Positions 1 to 8,433 are shown, counted from the stretch's first letter. The stretch is 64,000 nucleotides of DNA from Mucilaginibacter sabulilitoris (GCF_034262375.1 NZ_CP139558.1:2542001-2606000); one strand, 5' to 3'. The notes: generated by a model from the sequence alone, not told the origin. Numbers and translations: made by a program.

Positions 1-321
1 ACCTGGGCTACCTCCATACAACCGCTGATACCTTATATTAAAACTACCAACGTCAAAGATTTTTATTGGGAGAAAAAAGATGGAAAATGGGAGGTAAAGA
101 GCGTTCCGCTGGGCGGTGGAATGGTTGATTTTAAAAAGTATTTCGGAGTTATAAAGCAAAATAATATAGGAGGTCCGCTTAGTTTACATTGCGAATATGA
201 TGCCCTGGGTGGTGCGCAGGATGGCGCTAAGCAGATCTCCATCAGCAAGCAAGCGTTTACGGCTGTAGTTCAAAAAGATCTGGCTACCTTAAGAGGTTGG
301 CTAAAAGATAACGGGTTGTGA
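1..321 (+). CDS. Sugar phosphate isomerase/epimerase (C-terminal part, 5' truncated by window edge)
   Basis: Frame 1 is open from the first base and stops with TGA at 319-321, so only the last 106 residues are visible. They contain an N-V-K-D-F-Y-W segment followed by W-E-V and a closing helical part (DLATLRGWLKDNGL). This resembles the C-terminal strand and helices of xylose-isomerase-like TIM-barrel proteins (AP endonuclease family 2), in which a His or Asn followed by V-K-D lies near the metal site. In Bacteroidota such proteins are usually exported or cytoplasmic sugar isomerases/epimerases near carbohydrate genes. The exact substrate cannot be told from this fragment. The next gene is 212 bp away, so no operon link is evident. 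The family call is an inference from a short fragment. Confidence 0.6.
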   Translation, partial: TWATSIQPLIPYIKTTNVKDFYWEKKDGKWEVKSVPLGGGMVDFKKYFGVIKQNNIGGPLSLHCEYDALGGAQDGAKQISISKQAFTAVVQKDLATLRGWLKDNGL

Positions 322-520
322 TTTTATATAATTTATTCCTTTCTAAAGCCGGTGTGTCATTGCTTCATACCTCACCCACACAATTATCTATTTTTTGATT
401 GCAAAACAAACAATTTGCATTTATAACAAGTTTGTTACTATATTTAGTAAAAGTAATGCAGCCGCTTTTATCCCCAATAAAACCCCTGCGTACCTTAACC
501 AATTAACCTTTAAAAAAAAG

Positions 521-533
521 AAAGGAGAAAGTA
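521..533 (+). promoter_or_regulatory. Purine-rich ribosome binding site of the DoxX gene
   Basis: AAAGGAG lies about six bases before the ATG at 534. Strong Shine-Dalgarno sequences are uncommon in Bacteroidota, where translation usually relies on A-rich leaders, so this one stands out from the other genes in the window and fixes the start codon. Confidence 0.55.
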
Positions 534-965
534 ATGAACTTAGTTCATAAAATTGAAAACTGGGGCGATACCCATCACCCTAAAATTCTTGATTTTGTGC
601 GTATAGCACTTGGTGTATTTTTGCTGCTGAAAGGTGTAGCTTTTATGGAGAATACCTCATACCTTAAAAGCCTTATTGACAGTCAGGATGTAGTAGATCT
701 CTCGCCTTTGGTATTAATGATCCTGGTGTATTATGTAACCTTTGCCCATATGGTAGGGGGGATACTGATAGCTTTAGGCATATTAACCCGGCTGGCATCT
801 ATTATTCAGATACCGATAGTTTTAGGAGCGGTATTTTTAACCGGTATTTTCCAGGAGCCCATTAATGCCATGGCCTGGCCATCTGTTACAGCGCTTATAC
901 TATTGGTGCTTTTTACTATTATAGGTTCGGGACCAATATCGCTGGATAAATATCTTTCAGAGTAA
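534..965 (+). CDS. DoxX family inner-membrane protein
   Basis: 143 residues with four hydrophobic segments (about residues 20-40, 60-85, 88-105 and 115-135) and the DoxX pattern: an R-I-A-L-G-V-F-L-L-L-K-G first helix, a G-G-I-L-I-A-L-G-I-L-T-R second motif and a final L-D-K-Y. Length matches the family (about 130-150). DoxX proteins are small integral membrane proteins linked in various bacteria to quinone or thiol redox chemistry, but most are uncharacterised. The gene stands alone, with a palindromic terminator directly behind it. Start chosen for the good Shine-Dalgarno sequence. Family is clear, function is not. Confidence 0.85.
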   Translation: MNLVHKIENWGDTHHPKILDFVRIALGVFLLLKGVAFMENTSYLKSLIDSQDVVDLSPLVLMILVYYVTFAHMVGGILIALGILTRLASIIQIPIVLGAVFLTGIFQEPINAMAWPSVTALILLVLFTIIGSGPISLDKYLSE

Positions 966-991
966 GGATTGTGAGTGAAACTCACAATCCT
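965..991. terminator. Bidirectional hairpin between converging genes
   Basis: Perfect 12-bp inverted repeat AGGATTGTGAGT / ACTCACAATCCT with a 3-base loop. It begins at the last bases of the DoxX gene and ends just before the stop codon of the converging zf-UBP gene. The T-tract is weak on both sides. Confidence 0.6.
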
Positions 992-994
992 ATG

Positions 995-1267
995 TTAATA
1001 TCCTATAGCCTGCTCATCTATATAACACCATAACCAGCGTTCGCCGGGTTCGGCCGATATAACTACCGGGTGGTTGCTCGCCTCAAAATGTTTGGTCATG
1101 TGTGTATTGGGCGAACTATCACAGCAAAGTGTAACCCCGCAGGTTTGACACGTGCGCAGGTGCATCCACGAGGAATGTGTTTTTACACACTCCTCGCAAA
1201 CGTATTCTCTTGGCTGTTTGATATTGGTAACGGCAGCTAAATGCCCGCATACTTCTTCTTCCGTCAT
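995..1267 (-). CDS. UBP-type zinc finger protein
   Basis: 90 residues made almost entirely of a zf-UBP fold. Cys/His ligands appear in the expected order: C7-x-H9, C24-x-x-C27, C40-x-x-C43, C48, then histidines near residues 56, 60 and 66. In eukaryotes this finger (HDAC6, USP5) binds the free C-terminus of ubiquitin. Bacteria lack ubiquitin, and the bacterial partner is not known. The start codon lies one base beyond the stop of the upstream REC-oxidoreductase gene, so the two are almost certainly cotranscribed and probably work together. Possible roles are a redox- or metal-sensing accessory, or recognition of a protein C-terminus. Family confident, role open. Confidence 0.8.
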   Translation of the reverse strand: MTEEEVCGHLAAVTNIKQPREYVCEECVKTHSSWMHLRTCQTCGVTLCCDSSPNTHMTKHFEASNHPVVISAEPGERWLWCYIDEQAIGY

Positions 1268-1268
1268 G

Positions 1269-2930
1269 TTAAACTTCTGCTAAATATTTATGTACAAAAC
1301 TAATGGCCATGGAGCCTTCGCCTACAGCAGATGCAACACGGTTCATGGCTCCTGCACGTACATCGCCAGCGGCAAATACGCCCGAGCAACTGGTTTCTAA
1401 TAAAAACGGATCGCGTTTAAGCTTCCATATCTTACCGAAACCTTCGTAGCTGCGCAGCTCGCGCCCGGTTTCGATAAAGTCTTTATTGTTTTTTATAATA
1501 TCAAGCTTTATCCAGTCGGTGTAGGGTTTAGCACCAATAAAAATGTACAGAGCGTTAGCCACTTTTTTTTCCGTTTCCTTGGTTTTACAATTTAACAATG
1601 TAAGTTCCTCAAGGCAATTAGTACCACCAGCTTCAATTATTTCAGTATCGGGTACAACTTGAATATTAGGTGTATCTGCTATCTGGTTAATGAGGTAAGC
1701 AGACATGGTAGATACCAGGTTTTCTTTCCGGATAACAATATATACTTTTTTGGCAAATTTAGACAGGTGCATGGCAGCTTGCCCGGCAGAGTTGCCCCCG
1801 CCAATTACATATACCTCTTTACCGGTACAGGCTGTAGCCTCGGTAGTTGCAGCGCCGTAATAAATACCGGCACCGGTATAGTTTTCAACGCCCTTAACTT
1901 CCAGCTTGCGGTAGTCAACGCCGGTAGTTATGACCACGGTACGGCTAATAATTTCAGGGCCGTCATCCAGTATAATGGTTTTATAACCATCTTTTTGTTT
2001 GATGTCGCTTACCGATTGCGGCGATAAAAATTCGGCCCCTAAACGCATGGCCTGGCTAATGGCACGGCGGGTAAGATCGGCGCCGCTTAAACCTGCCGGG
2101 AAACCCAGGTAGTTTTCAATACGTGAACTGGTTCCTGCCTGCCCGCCTGGTGCTTTACGCTCAATGAGTAAAGTTTTTAAACCTTCTGACGCACCGTAAA
2201 CGGCAGCGGCCAGCCCGGCAGGGCCAGCACCAATAATTACCACATCGTAAACATCGGTTAGCGGTTGCGGGCTTTTGTCAAGCTTTTCGGCTATGGCCCT
2301 TATGGTTGGTTTGGCAATATGGCTTCCATCTTCAAATATTACAAGTGGCAGGTCATCGGTTGTTAGTTTATTAAGCGCCAAAAGGCTTCCTGCATCAATG
2401 TTCTTTTCAATATCGAGCCAGCGGTAAGGGATCAGGTTACCAGCTAAATAATCCTTGATCACGTGCGACTGCGGATTAAATTGGTAGCCTACAAGCTTAA
2501 TGCCCACAAATTCAGGCACATAATTATTTTGCCAGTCTGCAAGTAGGTCGTTTATTACCGGGAAAAGTTTTTCTTCTGGCGGATCCCAGGGCTTCATGAG
2601 GTAATAATCAAGCTGCACATCGTTAATTGCTTTTATGGCAGCTTCGGTATCCGAATAAGCGGTAAGCAATACACGTTTAGCATCGGGGTATATTTTTTTG
2701 GCTTTTTCTAAAAACTTAACCCCTTCCATTTCGGGCATACGCTGGTCGCACAGGAACAGGGCAATCACATCCGAGCTGTTTTTAAGTTCGGTAAGACTTT
2801 CAAGGGCCTCATTTGCTGATGTTGTACTCAATATTTTGTACTCTTTCCCATACTGCGATCTTAAATCGCGGCTTATGGACCGCAGTACTTGCGGGTCATC
2901 GTCAATGGAAAATATTATAGGGCGGCTCAT
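1269..2930 (-). CDS. Response-regulator receiver / glutaredoxin-like / thioredoxin-reductase-like fusion oxidoreductase
   Basis: 553 residues. About 1-125 is a receiver domain (acidic D-D-D near 10-12, phospho-acceptor in L-C-D-Q-R-M-P near residue 62, and a T and K in the usual later positions). About 145-215 resembles a glutaredoxin-like segment without an obvious CxxC. About 228-553 is a class II pyridine-nucleotide disulfide reductase with FAD motif GAGPAGLAAA, NADPH motif GGGNSAGQAA and C-terminal GDVR. The redox-active C-x-x-C of true thioredoxin reductase is absent: the equivalent stretch reads Y-G-A-A-T-T-E-A-T-A-C. It is therefore unlikely to reduce thioredoxin in the standard way. 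Context suggests control by phosphorylation from the kinase encoded just upstream at 3074-4474. Cytoplasmic, no signal peptide. Confidence 0.85.
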   Translation of the reverse strand: MSRPIIFSIDDDPQVLRSISRDLRSQYGKEYKILSTTSANEALESLTELKNSSDVIALFLCDQRMPEMEGVKFLEKAKKIYPDAKRVLLTAYSDTEAAIKAINDVQLDYYLMKPWDPPEEKLFPVINDLLADWQNNYVPEFVGIKLVGYQFNPQSHVIKDYLAGNLIPYRWLDIEKNIDAGSLLALNKLTTDDLPLVIFEDGSHIAKPTIRAIAEKLDKSPQPLTDVYDVVIIGAGPAGLAAAVYGASEGLKTLLIERKAPGGQAGTSSRIENYLGFPAGLSGADLTRRAISQAMRLGAEFLSPQSVSDIKQKDGYKTIILDDGPEIISRTVVITTGVDYRKLEVKGVENYTGAGIYYGAATTEATACTGKEVYVIGGGNSAGQAAMHLSKFAKKVYIVIRKENLVSTMSAYLINQIADTPNIQVVPDTEIIEAGGTNCLEELTLLNCKTKETEKKVANALYIFIGAKPYTDWIKLDIIKNNKDFIETGRELRSYEGFGKIWKLKRDPFLLETSCSGVFAAGDVRAGAMNRVASAVGEGSMAISFVHKYLAEV

Positions 2931-2968
2931 AGGGGTGTTTTTCTAAAGGTAAAATTATTAATATTTTA

Positions 2969-3070
2969 TCAAGTATCGAGTAGTTAGTATCACGTATCGG
3001 GATTTCCTGAGGGCTATTAATGCAACTTTAGAAGGCTGTCCTCATACCTGATACTCACTACTTGATACTC
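2969..3070. repeat. Imperfect inverted repeat between the kinase and oxidoreductase genes
   Basis: The arm at 2969-3000 (TCAAGTATCGAGTAGTTAG...) and the arm at 3041-3070 (...CACTACTTGATACTC) are imperfect reverse complements over about 27 bases, separated by about 40 bases. Both arms carry internal GTATC-type reiterations. It looks like a dispersed intergenic repeat rather than a simple terminator. It lies inside the presumed kinase-oxidoreductase-zf-UBP transcription unit. Confidence 0.5.
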
Positions 3071-3073
3071 CTG

Positions 3074-4474
3074 CTATCCGTCAATCAGAAAACAAACGCT
3101 GAATACGGTGTGGCCCGGTTCTGATTTTACTTTGATAGAGCCCCGATGTTGCTTTACAATCCGTTGTACAACCTCAAGGCCCATGCCAGTACCCTTGCCC
3201 ATTTCTTTTGTTGTAAAAAACGGATCAAATATCAGGCTTTGGATATCTGCCGGAACACCGGGACCGTCGTCTACTATAAAAACTTCCACAAACTCACGGT
3301 CGCGGCGGGTTTTAATAGTTAAGGTACCTTTGCCGTTAGCATCCATGGCATCAATAGCGTTATCAATAAGGTTGGTCCATACCTGATTAAGTTCGCCAAT
3401 AAGGGCCTTTACTTCGGGCAGGGTCTCATCAAAGTCTTCAATAACGTTAATGTTTCCTTTCCTGATCTTGTAACCCAGCATAGTTAACGTGTTGCGTATG
3501 CCAATATGTATGTCGGCATATTGTTTATCCTGCGCGCGGTCCATGTGGGTAAAGGTTTTAACAGAGCTTACTAATTCGGCAATGCGCCTTGCTGATTCCT
3601 GTATATCACGAACCATTTTTTCGGTTATTAGCATGTCGCTTATCCAGTTTAATACATGGGTTAAGTTTTCGCCCGGTATAATTTCACTGAATTTTTCAAG
3701 GGTTTCAACAGTAAAGCTAAAATCAACAAAGCTTTCGGCAATATCATAACTGTTTTCTATTTCATGCTCCTCAAGCCACTCAATTATCTGGTCTTCGCGC
3801 TGCGTACGCTGTTTAAGGCTAAGCCGGGTTGAGTTTTTATCGTCAAGTATTTCAAACAGGAGCTTGGTAACATCGGTTATCTGCTGCGGCTCAATTTTCA
3901 TGGTAAATATCGCTTTGATACTTTCAGGCTCCTGTTCAAGGTGCTTTTTAAGTGTAAGCGAATCGCGTACAATAGCCGATGCCGGGTTATTCAATTCATG
4001 GGCAAGCCCTGCCGAAAGTTTACCCAATGCCATCATTTTTTCGTTTTGCTGTTGATAAGCCGTAAAATCGCGAACGCGGGTGGTCATAATATTTACCAGG
4101 GCTTGTGTAAGCTCATAATGGTTGCGTATCATTTCGGGTATCAGCTCGGTATTAAAGCTGCGTATTTGCAAGTGACCGATGGCTTGTGCATACCCCTTTG
4201 AAATTTTGCCCCTTGAAAAGGGCAGGTAGCCGGTAATATTGCCCGGGCCAACAACTACAAATTCGCGCCTGAAACCGCTTTGCATCATAAAAAAACGCAT
4301 GCTGCCCTCAACCATAATATGCGGACCGCTCATGGGCTCGCCGGGTTCCATCAGGAAGTCTCCATCTTCAAATACATTATCGATACTATTTTCTAACAGC
4401 CATTGCAGCTGATCTTCAGGTACATTATTAAAGGCTTCGAGCGATTGCAGCCAGGACGCGGTTATCTTTTGCAT
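3074..4474 (-). CDS. Soluble histidine kinase with N-terminal cyclic-nucleotide-binding-like domain
   Basis: 466 residues, no signal peptide or membrane segment. About 10-130 is a CRP/cNMP-binding-like beta-roll (F-E-D-G-D-F-L-M-E-P-G-E-P pattern). About 148-165 is a HisKA H-box (LGKLSAGLAHELNNPASA, phospho-accepting His). About 345-466 is a HATPase_c domain with N-box NLIDNAIDAMD, G1 DDGPGVP, F-box FDPFFTTK and G2 GKGTGMGL. The cytoplasmic location and cNMP-like sensor imply an internal signal, possibly a nucleotide or redox cue. It lies upstream of and in the same direction as the receiver-oxidoreductase fusion, the natural phosphotransfer partner. The intergenic gap of 143 bp holds an inverted repeat. 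Confidence 0.85.
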   Translation of the reverse strand: MQKITASWLQSLEAFNNVPEDQLQWLLENSIDNVFEDGDFLMEPGEPMSGPHIMVEGSMRFFMMQSGFRREFVVVGPGNITGYLPFSRGKISKGYAQAIGHLQIRSFNTELIPEMIRNHYELTQALVNIMTTRVRDFTAYQQQNEKMMALGKLSAGLAHELNNPASAIVRDSLTLKKHLEQEPESIKAIFTMKIEPQQITDVTKLLFEILDDKNSTRLSLKQRTQREDQIIEWLEEHEIENSYDIAESFVDFSFTVETLEKFSEIIPGENLTHVLNWISDMLITEKMVRDIQESARRIAELVSSVKTFTHMDRAQDKQYADIHIGIRNTLTMLGYKIRKGNINVIEDFDETLPEVKALIGELNQVWTNLIDNAIDAMDANGKGTLTIKTRRDREFVEVFIVDDGPGVPADIQSLIFDPFFTTKEMGKGTGMGLEVVQRIVKQHRGSIKVKSEPGHTVFSVCFLIDG

Positions 4475-4649
4475 GTATTAAAGTTAGCTATGTTATTCAA
4501 TAGTTTTTATGCGTATCAATGTGCCCGTATTAAACGGGTAAATTGTACATGCTAAAATACGCATGATTTTTAAATTGGATAAGTAAACAGGACATAAGTT
4601 ACATTAACGCGTAAATCGTAGCCATTCTTTTCAAATTTATTTAATTTAA

Positions 4650-4841
4650 TCAGTAACGTTTTATGGGTAATTGCGTCTGATAATTATACAGATACCTGTA
4701 AATGGTCACCAAAAAACAAACTGCAGGCAAAACTGGGCTGCCAATGGTATGCAATAACATGAATATAGCCATTGTTATTGATGCTGAAATTGCTATGCCC
4801 GTGAGCTGCGGTTTTTTCAATAACCAGCTGGATATCAACAT
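4650..4841 (-). CDS. Possible small membrane protein
   Basis: 63-residue open frame with two likely membrane helices (about 16-32 and 34-52) and a basic C-terminus (LPIKRY). No family is recognised. An overlapping plus-strand frame (4702-4989) looks less protein-like because it lacks any coherent hydrophobic or charged pattern. There is no recognisable start signal and no conserved neighbour. It may be a real small hydrophobic protein or chance; I lean slightly to a weak positive. Confidence 0.3.
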   Translation of the reverse strand: MLISSWLLKKPQLTGIAISASITMAIFMLLHTIGSPVLPAVCFLVTIYRYLYNYQTQLPIKRY

Positions 4842-5036
4842 AAAAAATAAAATATTAAAACAAAACGGGGGGATGCCCCGTTTACCGTTAATATATGTAT
4901 TTAGCCAGGCTACAGGTTATATAGGGTTCAAAAAATGGCAATTATTTGACACCAGCCAATTTTGGAGGCATTATTTACCTCCCCCTTAAATTTAAATCAC
5001 AAAAAAATTGCCGCGGAGAAAACGGTGAACCACCTC

Positions 5037-5071
5037 TGGTGGCGGCCCCGCAGAACCGCCACCGTTTTTGA
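5037..5071 (+). terminator. Terminator-like hairpin
   Basis: GGTGGCGG paired with CCGCCACC around a 10-base loop, followed by GTTTTTG. It has the form of an intrinsic terminator on the plus strand, yet no convincing plus-strand gene ends just upstream, so a small untranslated transcript is possible. Confidence 0.45.
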
Positions 5072-5185
5072 AAGATAAAGCCCTAATGTATTAAGACCTT
5101 ACCATCCCTGAGAAAGATGGTGAGAAAGATCAAACATGAGATTGATCTGGATTTAGTTGATGTTATTGATTTGGTCAATAACCGG

Positions 5186-5220
5186 GCGTTCCGGGGGTGA
5201 GATACCGGGACGCTTTCTTA
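5186..5220 (+). terminator. Second terminator-like hairpin
   Basis: GCGTTCCGG pairs with CCGGGACGC (one G-T wobble) around a 10-base loop, followed by TTTCTTATT. It overlaps the end of the 28-codon frame at 5117-5200. Confidence 0.4.
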
Positions 5221-5388
5221 TTTAGTTGATATACGTAGATTTCACTATTTAAGTTTTATAAAAAATAGTTATTTCAGGTTAAGTGTGTATTGAACACTAA
5301 ACAAATATAATTAATTGAAAACTAAATGCTCAATCGATTGCAAAAAAAATATCTTTTTATTTCTATCAGCTAAGGTGGGGTTATATGC

Positions 5389-6651
5389 TTAAAAATTATA
5401 GTTAATACCCGCTCTTAAACTGGTTAAATTTATAGAGTAGTTATTGATATTTTTTGCGTCGTTGTTCGCATTATCGGTAATGGAGGTTTTAAAAGCATAC
5501 GATATTGAAATATCAAATTTCTTATTTATAACAAAGCCAGCTTTAACGGGGTAAGTTATCCAATAAGTGTTCAGGGAAAGATAATTGCTTGCAGATTCGC
5601 CCGTGAAATTATTATGAAAATCATTACCTGTGTTTTTTGAAAGATTAAACGCCAGGCCCATATCTAAATAAAATTTAAGTTCACTGGTATTGTAAATATT
5701 ATACAGAATCTGCGGATAGAGTACTGCTATGTATTGGTCAAACTGGTAGTTGCTTTTAGGTTTTTCGGGTTGGTTATAATAAACATCAACTATGCTTTTA
5801 TAGGCATTTTTTGTGAAAAGGAACTCAACTCTGAAAGCAAATTGCCTCACGTTTGCATTGGGATAAATATTTGCACCTACCGAAAGGGTTGGCCATACTG
5901 ATGTTTTATTTGGTGCATTATAAAATGGGAAAGTACCTGTGAGTTTCAAGGAGTTAATGCTGACACCAGCACCAGCAAAAAACTCTATGGCACTACCCGT
6001 TCCATAATTCCTGGTATCGGCACTCATTTTGTTTATTTTTTCAGCTATCTTTTTTAGCTCAGGACCATTATACTGTGCTTTTTCAATGCTTAACTTAAGC
6101 TCATCAGAGGTGGGGTTATACTTTTGTGCTAACCCATATAACTGCGACACAAATACATTTTCGCTGTGCGTTTCAACACCGCGGTCTGGTGTATGATATA
6201 TCCTGTAAATTAGTTCGTAGGGCTGGTTGTTTTGGCTTTCGGCAATAAAATACCGCGGCTTCAGATTGTCAACATATGAGTACAGCGTTACATTAGGACC
6301 TTTTTGTATTACTTTTAAAAATGTGGCATCTTGTTTATAACCGGTATCGCGCCCGGTAGAAAGTCTTGAAATATTGGTTTCATCTGTACTTATAGGGCCT
6401 ATGTATTGATCGTAAGTTACATTTGTAGAACCGAAAGCTTTGATCTCCTTTGCAGTGTAATTCTTAACATCTGTTTCACTTTTGAAGTAAACGTTGCTCG
6501 GGTTATTTTCCCATTCCTTTAAATCAATAGAGCCTTTTAATGTATCTCCTTTGGATGTAACTATATAACCTGGTTTATAGTTGCTTTGTGCGTAAGAAAA
6601 AATAGGTAATAGTAATAGTGCAGCAAATAATAGTTTGTAAAAGTGTTTCAT
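5389..6651 (-). CDS. Secreted outer-membrane beta-barrel-like protein (hypothetical)
   Basis: About 420 residues from the internal ATG at 6651, chosen because it begins directly with a signal peptide (MKHFYKLLFAALLLLP...SYAQ); an upstream ATG at 6711 would add a 20-residue non-signal tail. After the cleavage site comes a compact N-terminal domain with the motif G-Y-I-V-T-S-K-G-D-T-L-K-G, common in Bacteroidota hypothetical proteins. The C-terminal half (about 220-420) shows alternating hydrophobic strands and ends in N-Y-N-F, as expected for an outer-membrane barrel of the PorT/OmpW-like kind. No enzymatic motif. Monocistronic, divergent from the AraC gene at 6810. Function unknown. Confidence 0.65.
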   Translation of the reverse strand: MKHFYKLLFAALLLLPIFSYAQSNYKPGYIVTSKGDTLKGSIDLKEWENNPSNVYFKSETDVKNYTAKEIKAFGSTNVTYDQYIGPISTDETNISRLSTGRDTGYKQDATFLKVIQKGPNVTLYSYVDNLKPRYFIAESQNNQPYELIYRIYHTPDRGVETHSENVFVSQLYGLAQKYNPTSDELKLSIEKAQYNGPELKKIAEKINKMSADTRNYGTGSAIEFFAGAGVSINSLKLTGTFPFYNAPNKTSVWPTLSVGANIYPNANVRQFAFRVEFLFTKNAYKSIVDVYYNQPEKPKSNYQFDQYIAVLYPQILYNIYNTSELKFYLDMGLAFNLSKNTGNDFHNNFTGESASNYLSLNTYWITYPVKAGFVINKKFDISISYAFKTSITDNANNDAKNINNYSINLTSLRAGINYNF

Positions 6652-6809
6652 GAATACCGGTTTAGGTTTAATCGGGGGCAATATATTAAAAATATTATTA
6701 TCCGAAATCATAATAGCAACAATTATTTTACAGAATCTGCTGTAGTTAAAAATGAGCTATTTTTACATTTTTTATATACATTTACCCCGTCAATTGTAAA
6801 TTAAGTTGA

Positions 6810-7679
6810 ATGAAACCGCTTTTATTAAAAGTTTCTTCGGGACCCGCGCATTCATTTAGTGTTAGGCACGATGTGTTGCCCGATATAAATAACAGGTGGC
6901 ATTGCCATCCTGAGCTTGAGCTGATATACTTTAAAAAAGGCAGCGGAACCCAGTTTATTGGCGACAGCATTAAACAGTTTAAAGCAGGAGATATGGTGCT
7001 GGTAGGTTCAAACCTGCCGCATTACTGGCGTTTTGACGATGCTTATTTTCATCATGATGAAAATATAAAAGTTGAAATGATTGTAGTGCATTTTTGCGAA
7101 AACTTTTGGGGCGACCAGTTTTTACAACTCCCCGAAAACAAACTAATAAAAGTTTTACTGGAACGCTCCAAGCGAGGGTTGCAGATAAGCGGGAGCACCA
7201 AAGAGAAGATGGCGGCTTTACTTGCCGCCATGCTCAACACCGATGGCGCCGACAGGATTATTATGCTGCTTACCGCCCTCAATACCTTAGCCACCAGTAA
7301 CCCGGTGAATTACTTAACATCAATTGGCTTTAAGTACGATCATAATGAATCTGAAAACGACAGGCTGAATAACATTTATGAATACTCGGTTCGTAACTTC
7401 CGGAAAAAAATATACCTGGATGAGATTGCTGAAATTGCCGGTGTAAGTTCCAATTCCTTTTGCCGGTATTTTAAATCAAAAACCCGTAAAACCTATTCGC
7501 AGTTTATTATCGAAATAAAAGTGGGTTATGCCTGCAAACTGTTAATTGAAAACAAGCTGAATATTAAGCAACTATGTTATGATAGCGGGTTTAATAATTT
7601 TTCTACTTTTCATAAACACTTTAAACAGGTAACGGGTAAAAGTCCGCTGATGTATCAAAAGGAATTTACCAAGAACTAA
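6810..7679 (+). CDS. AraC-family transcriptional regulator with N-terminal cupin
   Basis: 289 residues. About 20-90 is a cupin sensor domain (W-H-C-H-P-E-L-E-L motif, typical of sugar-responsive AraC proteins). About 185-285 is the double helix-turn-helix AraC domain with I-A-E-I-A-G-V-S-S-N-S-F-C-R-Y-F in the first helix pair and the signature G-F-N-N-F-S-T-F-H-K-H-F...G-K-S-P in the second. It probably binds a sugar and activates a nearby catabolic operon. The L-fucose operon starts 2.4 kb downstream and lacks another local regulator, so it is the best candidate target. The GNAT gene and the IS110 element now lie between them. Target assignment is inference. Confidence 0.85.
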   Translation: MKPLLLKVSSGPAHSFSVRHDVLPDINNRWHCHPELELIYFKKGSGTQFIGDSIKQFKAGDMVLVGSNLPHYWRFDDAYFHHDENIKVEMIVVHFCENFWGDQFLQLPENKLIKVLLERSKRGLQISGSTKEKMAALLAAMLNTDGADRIIMLLTALNTLATSNPVNYLTSIGFKYDHNESENDRLNNIYEYSVRNFRKKIYLDEIAEIAGVSSNSFCRYFKSKTRKTYSQFIIEIKVGYACKLLIENKLNIKQLCYDSGFNNFSTFHKHFKQVTGKSPLMYQKEFTKN

Positions 7680-7696
7680 GCTGTAGGGAGAATAAA

Positions 7697-7773
7697 CCCG
7701 ACCACCCTCTCTTCACCTTCGGCGCAAAGAGGATGGTCGAGCGAAGCGACGACCGGGGGAGTCGATCCGAATT
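7697..7773 (+). repeat. Dispersed palindromic repeat, family A copy 1
   Basis: GC-rich stretch with a CCTCT...GGCGCAAAGAGG stem and the diagnostic tail GCGAAGCGACGACCGGGGGAGTCGA. The same core recurs at 13671-13733, 17572-17637 (inverted) and 17692-17752. Confidence 0.65.
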
Positions 7774-7809
7774 TGCCTTCATCTCTCAAATCACTTATTT
7801 TTAAGCGCT

Positions 7810-8328
7810 ATGATCCATATCCAAATAAAGCCTTTGCAAAACATACCGCAAATTCGCGCAGAGCTAAGCGGGATGCTGATTGAGGTAGTGGCTAATGGAG
7901 GTTCGGTTGGTTTTATGCACCCCTTGTCATTAAGCGATGCCAATGCTTTTTGGGACAGCGCGCTGGCTGCGGCCTTCCGTAGTGAGCGGATAATTCTGGG
8001 CGCTTTTGATGGAGACAAACTTGTGGGTACAGTAACATTGCTGCTCAATCTTCCGCCCAACCAGCCGCACCGCGCCGAAATTGCTAAAATGATGACCCGC
8101 GTAAGCCATAGGGGCAGGGGCATTGCTAAAGCACTATTGCAAACGGCCGAAAGCTTGGCTATTGAACAGGGAAAAAACTTGCTGGTGTTGGATACCGCAC
8201 AGGAAGAAGGTGCATCCGGATTGTATGAAAAACTTGGCTTTACTTTAACCGGCATAATTCCCGATTATGCGCTAAAGCCGCACGGAGGTTTAACAGCCAC
8301 CATGATCTATTGGAAAAGGATAGGATGA
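7810..8328 (+). CDS. GNAT family N-acetyltransferase
   Basis: 172 residues with the GNAT fold: central strand motif K-L-V-G-T-V-T-L-L, then the acetyl-CoA pyrophosphate loop in H-R-G-R-G-I-A-K-A-L-L (Q/R-x-x-G-x-G/A) near residues 98-108, and a C-terminal L-Y-E-K-L-G-F motif near residue 140. Cytoplasmic. Substrate not predictable: such single-domain enzymes acetylate small amines, antibiotics or protein N-termini. The gene stands alone between a family-A repeat and a family-B repeat. Confidence 0.85.
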   Translation: MIHIQIKPLQNIPQIRAELSGMLIEVVANGGSVGFMHPLSLSDANAFWDSALAAAFRSERIILGAFDGDKLVGTVTLLLNLPPNQPHRAEIAKMMTRVSHRGRGIAKALLQTAESLAIEQGKNLLVLDTAQEEGASGLYEKLGFTLTGIIPDYALKPHGGLTATMIYWKRIG

Positions 8329-8351
8329 TAAATAAGGTAATTAATTGAACT

Positions 8352-8426
8352 TGTCATGCTGCAAAGTGAAGCATCTATATCTGCAATAAGCATATTGAAG
8401 AAAATCCTTCGTACCTACCCATGACA
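8352..8426. repeat. Dispersed palindromic repeat, family B, left of the IS110 element
   Basis: Starts TGTCATGCTG...GTGAAGCATCT and ends ATCCTTCGTACCTACCCATGACA; the arms are imperfect reverse complements. Related TGTCATGCTGAG-type units occur at 13569-13642 and 17776-17804. It abuts the transposase stop codon (8434-8436), so the element lies next to or within such a repeat. Confidence 0.55.
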
Positions 8427-8433
8427 TAATAAT

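Larger units (their letters stand above)
4842..5388. other. Long intergenic region with tandem hairpins
   Basis: About 550 bases without a convincing large gene. It contains a small GC hairpin at 4864-4882 (AACGGGG/CCCCGTT), two stronger plus-strand hairpins at 5037-5070 and 5186-5213, and a 28-codon ATG frame at 5117-5200 between them, beginning M-V-R-K-I-K-H-E-I-D and rich in Asp/Leu/Val. The remainder is AT-rich and should carry the downstream end of the minus-strand gene at 5389-6651. I see no tRNA or known riboswitch. Confidence 0.5.

Noticed and set aside
4702..4989. 95-codon plus-strand frame
   Set aside because: No coherent domain, hydrophobic or signal pattern; it overlaps a slightly better minus-strand candidate and crosses a hairpin.
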